Source of the DNA: a bacterium
GTDB taxonomy: Bacteria > Bacillota > Clostridia > Oscillospirales > Acutalibacteraceae
Direction: 5' to 3'
DNA length: 7,573 nt
Assembly (NCBI GenBank): GCA_020626545.1
Contig: JAHKZS010000003.1
Location: 1 to 7,573, forward strand
This document shows, piece by piece, positions 1 through 5,849 of this stretch. Below the pieces are notes generated by a model that saw only the letters and a program-made list of their open reading frames with translations, was not told the origin of the DNA and did not search any database. The translations under genes and the position numbers were made by a program. Positions within the stretch are counted from its first letter, which is position 1. Each line of letters starts with the position of its first letter.

Positions 1-1293
1 CACATACTCGCCGTCGGTTTTAGCCATTCCGACCTTAATGTCCTCGATAATATCCATAACGTCTTCAAAACGGCTGTTGTCCTCCGTAATCACGCTTAAA
101 TCCGAAAGACGACCGCTCGTTTCTCCCATCTCATAACGGCGCACTTTAGGACGGTTACCGCCCGCTCCGAACATTGTTATAAGCCTGTGCGGTTTGTACT
201 GGCGCAGTGTGGTTAATACGTTTTCCATCGAAAGCGCGTTGTGGGCGTAGTCTATAAGGAGAGTGTAGTTGCCCGGTACGGGTACAATCTCAACCCTGCC
301 CTTAACGGCTACGGTTTTTAAGCCCTCTTTAATGTGCTCGTCGGAAATTCCCATCTCGGCGCAAACGCTTATCGCCGAAAGCGCGTTGTACACGCTGAAA
401 TGCCCCGGGATAGCTACGTCTACGCTCATCTCTCGTTTGCCCGATAAATCGAATCTCGCTCCTAAAAATCCGGGAGTGGAGAGCAGACTGTCGTTAGAAG
501 CGATATAGTCCGCTTCCTTAGAGAAACCATAGGTTAAGTAATCACAGGTTGCCCCTTTTAGTATATCCTGCCATTTTTCGTCGTCGCGGTTAATAAGCCC
601 GAGCTTGCACTTTTTGAACAGCATCGCCTTGCACTCAAGGTATTCGTCCATATCTTTATGCTCGGCTCCGCCGATATGGTCGTGAGAGAAGTTCGTAAAT
701 ATACCGTAGTCGAAGTCGATAGCGTCTACTCTGTGCCATTTAAGTCCGATAGACGACGCTTCTATAATCATCGCCTTACAGCCCTCGTCCGCCATCTGTT
801 TCATAGCTTTCTGAACCTCGTAGCTCTCGGGGGTAGTATTGTTGGTCGGAATGGTTTTATCGCCGATAATTATTCCGAGCGTGCCGATAGTACCGCTCTT
901 AATACCCGCGCGTTCTAAAATCTTCTTAATCATAGCGACGGTAGTAGTCTTACCCTTGGTACCCGTAATCGCTATGGTCGTGAGTTTCTCGGCGGGATTT
1001 TCGAAAAACTCGGCGCTTATATACGCGAGAGCCTCTCTCGTATCCTTAACCTTAACAACGGCGAGGCCTTTTGTATCTATATCGAGGTCGTCGCTTATAA
1101 GTATCGCCGAAGCGCCCTTTTCTACCGCCTGAGAGGCGTAGGAGTGTCCGTCCGAGTTGTAGCCTTTAAGGCATACGAACATCGAACCCGGAGTAATTTT
1201 CCTCGAATCGTAAATAATATCCGAAACTTCCGTGTCGGCATTTCCTTTAATTAAAGTGTATTCTACGGTTTTTAGAAGTTGATTTAGTTTCAT
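1..1293 (-). CDS. murE: MurE-type Mur ligase (UDP-MurNAc-tripeptide synthetase), C-terminus cut by window edge
   Basis: Cytoplasmic ATP-dependent ligase of peptidoglycan precursor synthesis; MurE enzymes add the third stem-peptide residue (meso-diaminopimelate or lysine) to UDP-MurNAc-L-Ala-D-Glu. The 431 visible residues show an N-terminal Mur domain (about 1-100), the P-loop GTKGKTTT (111-118), an EASSIGL segment (178-184; usual form EVSSHxL), ECKAMLF with the lysine expected to be carbamylated (K222), GRVE (332-335), DYAHNALSMENVLTTLR (348-364) and GAGGNR (376-381). The substrate-recognition motif, DNPR in DAP-type enzymes, reads DNSR here (405-408). About 50-70 C-terminal residues should lie beyond the edge. 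ATG at 1291-1293 is chosen because an AGGAGG sits 9 nt upstream and a good promoter precedes it. Mur ligase membership is certain. That it is the housekeeping murE rather than a divergent paralogue is less sure. Confidence 0.85.
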   Translation of the reverse strand, partial: MKLNQLLKTVEYTLIKGNADTEVSDIIYDSRKITPGSMFVCLKGYNSDGHSYASQAVEKGASAILISDDLDIDTKGLAVVKVKDTREALAYISAEFFENPAEKLTTIAITGTKGKTTTVAMIKKILERAGIKSGTIGTLGIIIGDKTIPTNNTTPESYEVQKAMKQMADEGCKAMIIEASSIGLKWHRVDAIDFDYGIFTNFSHDHIGGAEHKDMDEYLECKAMLFKKCKLGLINRDDEKWQDILKGATCDYLTYGFSKEADYIASNDSLLSTPGFLGARFDLSGKREMSVDVAIPGHFSVYNALSAISVCAEMGISDEHIKEGLKTVAVKGRVEIVPVPGNYTLLIDYAHNALSMENVLTTLRQYKPHRLITMFGAGGNRPKVRRYEMGETSGRLSDLSVITEDNSRFEDVMDIIEDIKVGMAKTDGEYV

Positions 1294-1302
1294 ATTTACC
1301 GC

Positions 1303-1308
1303 CCTCCT
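1303..1308 (-). promoter_or_regulatory. Ribosome binding site of the Mur ligase gene
   Basis: On the minus strand this reads AGGAGG, a full Shine-Dalgarno match, 9 nt before the ATG. It fixes the start of the Mur ligase gene. Confidence 0.85.
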
Positions 1309-1319
1309 GACATATTTTA

Positions 1320-1348
1320 ATTATAACAACATAATCCTGGAATTACAA
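1320..1348 (-). promoter_or_regulatory. Sigma-A-type promoter for the Mur ligase gene
   Basis: On the minus strand a -35 box TTGTAA (plus positions 1343-1348) and a perfect -10 box TATAAT (1320-1325) are separated by 17 nt. A TG dinucleotide one base before the -10 box gives an extended -10 element. The predicted transcript start is near 1313, leaving a 5' untranslated region of about 20 nt that contains only the ribosome binding site. Confidence 0.75.
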
Positions 1349-1372
1349 CAGAAAAATTGAATTTTACGCGCT

Positions 1373-1591
1373 TTGGACAAATCACGGTCAAATTGCTCAA
1401 TTGAACAGAAAATTTTTGAAATATGGGTTGATTTAGAGTTAGCGGATTTTGGGTTTTGTGGGAAAAGTCCAGAAATTAAAAAAACTAATAGTGATTTTGC
1501 ACAATAGCTCCCTATACGATTTGCACAAATAAAGAGAGGGTGATTTGTGCAAAACACTAAAAACCGATTTTTTTGTTGTTAAAGTGCACAA
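1373..1591. promoter_or_regulatory. Cluster of TTGNNCAA operator-like motifs
   Basis: Exact TTGNNCAA palindromic cores occur at 1373-1380 (TTGGACAA), 1393-1400 (TTGCTCAA), 1497-1504 (TTGCACAA), 1521-1528 (TTGCACAA) and 1545-1552 (TTGTGCAA). Near matches lie at 1401-1408 (TTGAACAG) and 1584-1591 (GTGCACAA). The last three exact copies start exactly 24 bp apart, and two of them sit in longer 11-bp inverted matches (TTTGCACAAAT at 1520-1530, ATTTGTGCAAA at 1543-1553). They lie upstream of both divergent promoters, as binding sites for a transcription factor would. I do not recognise the regulator; function is inferred from repetition and position only. Confidence 0.45.
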
Positions 1592-1637
1592 ATATACACG
1601 CCTGATTTGAATATTTAGACAAAAAGTACAAAGGGAG

Positions 1638-1667
1638 TTGTATTTTTAGGTTAATTTGTGGTATTAT
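1638..1667 (+). promoter_or_regulatory. Probable promoter of the sugar-uptake operon
   Basis: A -35-like TTGTAT (1638-1643) and a -10-like TATTAT (1662-1667) are separated by 18 nt, with TG at 1659-1660 giving an extended -10 element. The predicted transcript start is near 1674, about 93 nt before the binding-protein start codon. This is the best candidate upstream of the operon, but the boxes are not perfect and mapping is by eye. Confidence 0.55.
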
Positions 1668-1681
1668 TTATGTAGTGAATA

Positions 1682-1731
1682 GATTGCGTAGTCCCCAGTT
1701 GTGCGCAATCCCACTTGGCGCATTTTTTGCG
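1682..1731 (+). promoter_or_regulatory. Structured 5' leader of the binding-protein mRNA
   Basis: GATTGCGTA (1682-1690) can pair with TGCGCAATC (1702-1710), a 9-bp stem with one G-U pair and an 11-nt loop. A smaller CGCA (1719-1722) / TGCG (1728-1731) hairpin with a T-rich loop follows. The CGCAA of the first stem (1704-1708) could instead pair with TTGCG (1727-1731), so two folds compete. The structure would begin within about 10 nt of the predicted transcript start. It may protect the mRNA 5' end, act as a control element, or be an operator at DNA level. It matches no riboswitch class I know. Confidence 0.4.
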
Positions 1732-1753
1732 TTAAAATACTATATTTTATGAA

Positions 1754-1760
1754 AGAAGGA
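1754..1760 (+). promoter_or_regulatory. Ribosome binding site that sets the binding-protein start
   Basis: AGAAGGA lies 6 nt before ATG 1767-1769. Upstream in-frame starts (GTG 1701, ATG 1749) lack a comparable site and would place a charged, non-signal stretch before the signal peptide, so the start at 1767 is preferred. Confidence 0.8.
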
Positions 1761-1766
1761 ATTCAA

Positions 1767-3128
1767 ATGAAAAAAGTTATTGCGCTTTGTTTAGCCGCAA
1801 TGATGATGGTTGCTGCGTTCGCCGGCTGCGGCGGCTCTACAACCACAACAACTTCTGACAACGGCGGTTCCGATAACGGTAACGCCGCTGCTACACAGAC
1901 AGATTCATCCAAAACAGGTTTTGACAACGTAGTTAAAGACTCTGACTTCGGTTCCGAAAAGAACGCTAAGTTAAAGGTTTGGGGTCCTGATAACTACACA
2001 AAGCTTCTTAAACAGCAGTGCGAAGACTTCAAGAAGAAGTTCCCCGGCCGTGTAAGCAAGATTGACGTTGTTGTACAGACTGAGGCTGAGGCAGGCACAC
2101 AGATGCTCTCCGACGCGGAAGCTGCCGCTGACGTATTCGGTTTCGCTAACGACCAGTTAAACAACCTCGTTAACGCGGGCGTTCTCGCTCAGATCGCTCC
2201 TAAGTACGCTGCGGACATTCAGGCTACTAACCTTAAAGAAGCTGTTGACGCTTGTACTTTAGCTAATCCTAAGACTAAGAAAGATACTCTCTACGCTTTA
2301 CCTGAGACAGGTAACGGTTACTTCCTCGTTTACGATAAGTCTGTTATCTCCGATAAGGACGCTGGTTCTTTCGAGAAGATCCTCGAGGATTGTAAAAAAG
2401 CCGGCAAGCAGTTCATCATGGACGCCGGTAACGGTTACTATTCCTGTATGTTCCTCTTCACAGGCGGACTTAAGCTCACTGGCTTAGAGGAAGACCAGGT
2501 TACTCAGAAGTTCAATAAGTATAACGAAGCTGACGTAGTTGCTTCCATGAAAGCTTTCTCAACTCTTATGCATAAATATAAGGGCACATTCAAGAGCTTA
2601 TCCGTAAGTAACATTCCTTCAGGCTTTACTTCCACAAAGACAAGAAAGTCAACTTGCGGCGCCGGTATCGACGGTAACTGGGATACATCCAACATCAAAC
2701 TTGCTTTAGGCAAAAACTTTGGCGCGGCTAAACTTCCTACAATCAACATCAACGGTAAAGATAAGCAGATCTACTCAATGTACGGTTACAAATCAATCGC
2801 TGTAAACGGCGCTTCTAAGTATCCCCGTACATCTCAGGTTCTCGCGTACTATCTCGCTTCCGAGAAGTGCCAGAACGAGAGATGCGAGAAGTTAGGCTGG
2901 AGCCCGACAAACAACGCTTCTGTAGACACAGACGCTGTTAAGAACGATGTTGCTATCTCCGCTTTACTTGAGCAGAGTAAGTATTCTGTAGCTCAGGTTA
3001 ACATCGGTAAAATCTGGGATCCGTTCGGAAACCTCGGAAACCAGCTCGTTGCTGACGGAACTAATCCTAAGACTTATAACTTTAAGGATCTCTTTACTAA
3101 GACAATCAGCAACGTTTTAGATCAGTAA
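1767..3128 (+). CDS. malE: Sugar-binding lipoprotein of an ABC importer (MalE-like, solute-binding family 1)
   Basis: This 453-residue extracellular lipoprotein captures sugar, probably maltodextrin, and delivers it to the permeases encoded next. Residues 1-20 are a signal peptide ending FAG before the lipid-modified Cys21. Residues 22-50 form a Gly/Ser/Thr/Asn-rich tether. The binding fold starts near KLKVWGP (68-74), and DVFGFANDQLNNLVNAGVL (122-140), YALPETGNGYFLVYDKS (176-192), GIDGNW (300-305) and the YKSIAVNG...LAYYLASEKCQNE region (341-371) fit the MalE-type pattern. Tryptophans at 72, 305, 378 and 417 are candidates for sugar stacking. The length is normal for the family. The gene avoids rare-looking codons (serine mostly TCT, TCC, TCA, AGC), as expected for high expression. 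Family assignment is firm; maltodextrin specificity is inferred from the downstream amylase. Confidence 0.88.
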   Translation: MKKVIALCLAAMMMVAAFAGCGGSTTTTTSDNGGSDNGNAAATQTDSSKTGFDNVVKDSDFGSEKNAKLKVWGPDNYTKLLKQQCEDFKKKFPGRVSKIDVVVQTEAEAGTQMLSDAEAAADVFGFANDQLNNLVNAGVLAQIAPKYAADIQATNLKEAVDACTLANPKTKKDTLYALPETGNGYFLVYDKSVISDKDAGSFEKILEDCKKAGKQFIMDAGNGYYSCMFLFTGGLKLTGLEEDQVTQKFNKYNEADVVASMKAFSTLMHKYKGTFKSLSVSNIPSGFTSTKTRKSTCGAGIDGNWDTSNIKLALGKNFGAAKLPTININGKDKQIYSMYGYKSIAVNGASKYPRTSQVLAYYLASEKCQNERCEKLGWSPTNNASVDTDAVKNDVAISALLEQSKYSVAQVNIGKIWDPFGNLGNQLVADGTNPKTYNFKDLFTKTISNVLDQ

Positions 3129-3149
3129 TAAATTAACTCAGTAATTTAT

Positions 3150-3221
3150 AGCGGATTTAAAGATTTAGAATTTTATATAAGGTAGCCCGCTTTGCGGGCT
3201 GCCTGTATCCGCTCTAAGCGG
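3150..3221 (+). terminator. Intercistronic hairpin cluster after the binding-protein gene (attenuator or mRNA-stabilising element)
   Basis: A strong hairpin pairs GGTAGCCCGC (3181-3190) with GCGGGCTGCC (3194-3203) around a TTT loop, with one G-U pair. A second small hairpin pairs CCGCT (3209-3213) with AGCGG (3217-3221). Alternatively ATCCGCT (3207-3213) can pair with AGCGGAT (3150-3156), enclosing the first hairpin. No run of T follows the strong stem, so it is not a classical full terminator. Placed between binding protein and permeases, it probably protects the upstream message or lowers permease expression, as seen in other mal-type operons. Confidence 0.6.
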
Positions 3222-3351
3222 TTTGACGTTATCGTGTAATTTTGAAAATTATTAAGTTTAGATAATGATTTTTGAAATAAAGGGGAACAGGATAACGAAA
3301 AGTATTATTTAAGCTTAATATAATGAATTTTTAAAAAAGGAGAGTGATTTG

Positions 3352-4854
3352 ATGAAATATATTGATTATATGCAGCTAAATCCTTTCCAGAAGTTCGGTT
3401 ATAACTTTGTCAATTTCTTTAAGAAACTACCTTCTAATATTGCCCGCTTCTTTAAGATGGTGGGCAAGGCTATTGTTGCTTTTATCGTTGGAATCGGCAG
3501 AGGTTTTGCTAACTACGGAAAAAGATTTGTTAAGGGCGATGTATTTGTAAAATTGTCCTATATTATTATGGGCGTATCTAACATGGTTAGAGGCCAGATT
3601 ATCAAAGGTCTTATTTTCCTTTGTTCAGAAGTGGCGTATATCTGCTTTATGCTTTTCTTCGGTGTTGAGTTTATTTCCAAGTTTGGAACACTCGGTACTG
3701 TTGAAACTACAGAGCAGCTTTCCGCCGACGGCTTTACATATGTTCCTGTATACGGAGATAACTCAATGCTTATACTCCTCTACAGCGTACTTGTAATAGT
3801 TGTAACTATAATTTTCTTCGCGGTTTATATCGCGAGTACAAAGAGCGCTTACAAAGTTTGTATGGATAAGCGCGAGGGTAAAGCTATCCTTAAATTTAAG
3901 GATGAAATTAAGCAGTTCTTCGACGATAAGTTCCATATTACTCTTATGACAATTCCTTGTCTGTTAATCGGTTGCTTTACAGTATTACCGCTTATCTTTA
4001 TGATTCTTATCGCGTTTACCAACTACGATAACGCTCACCAGCCCCCCGGAAACCTGTTCCATTGGGTAGGTCTTAATAACTTCGCGGACCTGGTTAACGT
4101 AACTAAGGGCGCTGTAAAAGCTAAGACGTTCGCGAACTTAGCCGGATGGACTATTATCTGGGCTATTTTCGCTACATTCTCGAACTATATCGCGGGTATG
4201 ATCGTTGCGCTTATGATCAACAAAAAGGGTATTAAGCTTAAGGCTTTATGGAGAACTCTTTTCGTTGTTGTAATCGCTGTACCTCAGTTCGTATCTCTCC
4301 TCCTAATGAGCCAGATGCTCCAGGAGAATGGTGCTATTAACCAGTTCCTGAGTCTAATAACGGGACAAAATATAGCGTTTAAATTCCTTGATTCGGCGCT
4401 GTCGGCGCGTATCACGGTAATTATTGTAAATATCTGGATAGGTATTCCGTATACCATCCTTATTACATCAGGTATTCTTATGAATATCCCGGCTGACCTT
4501 TACGAGTCGGCTACTATCGACGGCGCGGGCCCTGTAAAGAGCTTTATGAAGATTACTCTCCCGTATATGCTCTTCGTTACAACCCCGTATCTTATCACAA
4601 GCTTTATCGGCAATATCAATAACTTTAACGTTATCTACCTGCTTACGAACGGCGGACCTACCACCGAGGAATACTACAACGCGGGTCATACCGATATCCT
4701 TGTAACCTGGTTGTTCAAGCTGACCATGGGTCAGACTCACGACTACAACCTCGCTGCCGCTATAGGTATTCTTGTATTTATTGTTTGCGCGACCTTGTCG
4801 CTGATTACATTCAACCTGACTAAGTCCGCAAAAGACGAGGAGGCGTTCTCATGA
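3352..4854 (+). CDS. malF: ABC sugar importer permease, MalF-like
   Basis: This 500-residue inner-membrane protein forms one half of the transport channel for the sugar delivered by the binding lipoprotein. The C-terminal half carries the permease domain with the cytoplasmic EAA loop YESATIDGAGPVKSFMKITLP (384-404), the site that contacts the ATPase. Hydrophobic segments lie near 84-108, 138-161, 196-221, 260-288, 301-321, 352-376, 405-425 and 469-488, about eight as in MalF. The length is also close to MalF. The first 65 residues are basic and aromatic, with an amphipathic stretch (about 22-60) before the first clear membrane span. ATG 3352 is chosen over TTG 3349 because GGAG (3339-3342) lies 9 nt before it. 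It follows the binding-protein gene after a 223-nt gap and overlaps the next permease by four bases. The substrate is inferred from context. Confidence 0.87.
   Translation: MKYIDYMQLNPFQKFGYNFVNFFKKLPSNIARFFKMVGKAIVAFIVGIGRGFANYGKRFVKGDVFVKLSYIIMGVSNMVRGQIIKGLIFLCSEVAYICFMLFFGVEFISKFGTLGTVETTEQLSADGFTYVPVYGDNSMLILLYSVLVIVVTIIFFAVYIASTKSAYKVCMDKREGKAILKFKDEIKQFFDDKFHITLMTIPCLLIGCFTVLPLIFMILIAFTNYDNAHQPPGNLFHWVGLNNFADLVNVTKGAVKAKTFANLAGWTIIWAIFATFSNYIAGMIVALMINKKGIKLKALWRTLFVVVIAVPQFVSLLLMSQMLQENGAINQFLSLITGQNIAFKFLDSALSARITVIIVNIWIGIPYTILITSGILMNIPADLYESATIDGAGPVKSFMKITLPYMLFVTTPYLITSFIGNINNFNVIYLLTNGGPTTEEYYNAGHTDILVTWLFKLTMGQTHDYNLAAAIGILVFIVCATLSLITFNLTKSAKDEEAFS
4837..4843 (+). promoter_or_regulatory. 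Ribosome binding site of the second permease, inside the first
   Basis: GAGGAGG lies within the last codons of the upstream permease gene, 7 nt before ATG 4851. Together with the ATGA stop/start overlap it indicates translational coupling and equal production of the two channel subunits. Confidence 0.85.
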
Positions 4855-5741
4855 TAAAAAGTTATAAATTAAGACGTTCTCTCGTAAACGCGATTATCTA
4901 TGTTATTTTAGCAGTTTTGGGCATTATCTGGGTATCACCTCTCGCATACCTCGTTATCCAGTCTTTCAGTAATGATCCGGGCGCTGTACCTCAGACACTT
5001 ATGCCTGAGACCTACGGATTTAATAACTATATAAAACTGTTTACCGAAACAGAAAGCCTTAACTTCCCGAGATGGTATATTAACACATTCGTTATCGCTT
5101 GCTTTAGCTGCGTTATTTCTACTATCAGTGTACTTATGGTTGCGTATGCTTTCTCTCGACTCAGATTCAAGAGCCGTAAAAAGTTTATCAACATCGGTAT
5201 GATTCTCGGAATGTTCCCCGGCTTTATGACAATGATAGCTATCTACTACCTCTTAAAAGCTATGAACATCCTTACACTCGAGGGTATCTTCGGTATCCCG
5301 GGATTTGACGGCCCGATACTTGCGCTGATTATCTGCTACAGCTCGGGCGCCGGACTTGGATTCCAGATTTCAAAAGGCTTCTTTGATACAATTCCCCGCG
5401 CGCTCGACGAAGCCGCTACTATCGACGGAGCTACAAAGAACCAGATATTCTGGAAAATTATTCTTCCGATGTCTAAACCTATCGTTGTATATACCGTTCT
5501 TACCGCGTTTATCGGACCTTGGACAGACTTTATCCTTGCAAAGATTATCGCCGGTGATAAGGTTAACAACTACACGGTTGCTATCGGTCTGCAGAAAATG
5601 CTGGATAACGACCACCTTAACGGTTGGTTTAAGAGATTCCTTGCCGGCTCAGTACTTGTTGCCGTTCCGGTTACTCTCCTGTTCCTCAAAATGCAGAACT
5701 ACTACGTTGAAGGCGTTACAGCCGGCGGCGTTAAGGGTTAA
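4851..5741 (+). CDS. malG: ABC sugar importer permease, MalG-like
   Basis: This 296-residue inner-membrane protein is the second half of the sugar channel. Membrane segments appear near 13-35, 76-100, 112-133, 153-173, 207-228 and 262-280, the six spans usual for MalG. The EAA loop reads DEAATIDGATKNQIFWKIILP (186-206) with the conserved Glu, Ala, Asp and Gly in place. The C-terminus, YYVEGVTAGGVKG, matches the typical ending of maltose-type permeases (GLTAGAVKG-like), a tail that in the E. coli system reaches into the ATPase dimer. The start ATG overlaps the stop of the preceding permease gene and has a strong ribosome binding site. A terminator follows 19 nt after the stop, and no ATPase gene is attached. 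Family is firm; substrate is inferred from the neighbouring amylase. Confidence 0.9.
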   Translation: MIKSYKLRRSLVNAIIYVILAVLGIIWVSPLAYLVIQSFSNDPGAVPQTLMPETYGFNNYIKLFTETESLNFPRWYINTFVIACFSCVISTISVLMVAYAFSRLRFKSRKKFINIGMILGMFPGFMTMIAIYYLLKAMNILTLEGIFGIPGFDGPILALIICYSSGAGLGFQISKGFFDTIPRALDEAATIDGATKNQIFWKIILPMSKPIVVYTVLTAFIGPWTDFILAKIIAGDKVNNYTVAIGLQKMLDNDHLNGWFKRFLAGSVLVAVPVTLLFLKMQNYYVEGVTAGGVKG

Positions 5742-5759
5742 TTCCCTGCTATGTAAACT

Positions 5760-5790
5760 AAAGGGCGGCTTTATGTCGCCCTTTTCTTTT
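5760..5790 (+). terminator. Rho-independent terminator after the permeases
   Basis: AAAGGGCG (5760-5767) pairs with CGCCCTTT (5777-5784) around a 9-nt loop and is followed by a T-rich tail through 5790. It would end most transcripts after the second permease, so the amylase gene is served by read-through or by its own unseen promoter. Confidence 0.85.
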
Positions 5791-5836
5791 AAAATATTTC
5801 AGTTCGTAGGGCTGTTGTGCTGCGAAAATATTAGCT

Positions 5837-5842
5837 AAAGGA
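5837..5842 (+). promoter_or_regulatory. Ribosome binding site of the amylase gene
   Basis: AAAGGA lies 7 nt before ATG 5850. It supports this start, which also begins a well-formed signal peptide. Confidence 0.7.
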
Positions 5843-5849
5843 ATCTGAT

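Larger units (their letters stand above)
1294..1766. other. Divergent non-coding intergenic region
   Basis: This 473-nt stretch between the Mur ligase and binding-protein genes holds no convincing gene. It is AT-rich and carries a minus-strand promoter at 1320-1348, a plus-strand promoter at 1638-1667, a group of TTGNNCAA motifs between 1373 and 1591, and a structured leader at 1682-1731. The only long open frame inside it (minus strand, about 1321-1557) has a GTG start, no ribosome binding site and a cysteine-rich, family-less translation. It also runs over the Mur ligase promoter. Confidence 0.8.

Noticed and set aside
269..1132. Plus-strand open frames opposite the Mur ligase
   Set aside because: They are antisense shadows of a clearly conserved gene and show no family features or ribosome binding sites.
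1518..1553. Rex-type redox operator (TTGTG-N8-CACAA)
   Set aside because: The half-sites are in the wrong order and spacing: CACAA comes before TTGTG, so it does not fit the Rex consensus.
1321..1557. Minus-strand open frame of 78 codons in the intergenic region
   Set aside because: GTG start without a ribosome binding site, no recognisable family, and it covers the Mur ligase promoter and the repeated TTGNNCAA motifs.
1682..1731. Known riboswitch or T-box leader
   Set aside because: Too short, with no conserved aptamer core, T-box sequence or terminator in the leader.
1701..1766. Upstream GTG/ATG starts extending the binding protein by 22 residues
   Set aside because: The extension overlaps the leader stem, lacks a ribosome binding site and would bury the lipoprotein signal peptide.
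3319..3324. Perfect TATAAT just before the first permease
   Set aside because: No -35 box at 16-18 nt and no extended -10 TG. In such AT-rich sequence the hexamer alone is weak evidence for a promoter.
5356..5838. 160-codon plus-strand frame overlapping the second permease
   Set aside because: An out-of-frame shadow of the permease that runs through the terminator; its Arg/Leu/Ser-rich translation is typical of a frame shift of real coding sequence.
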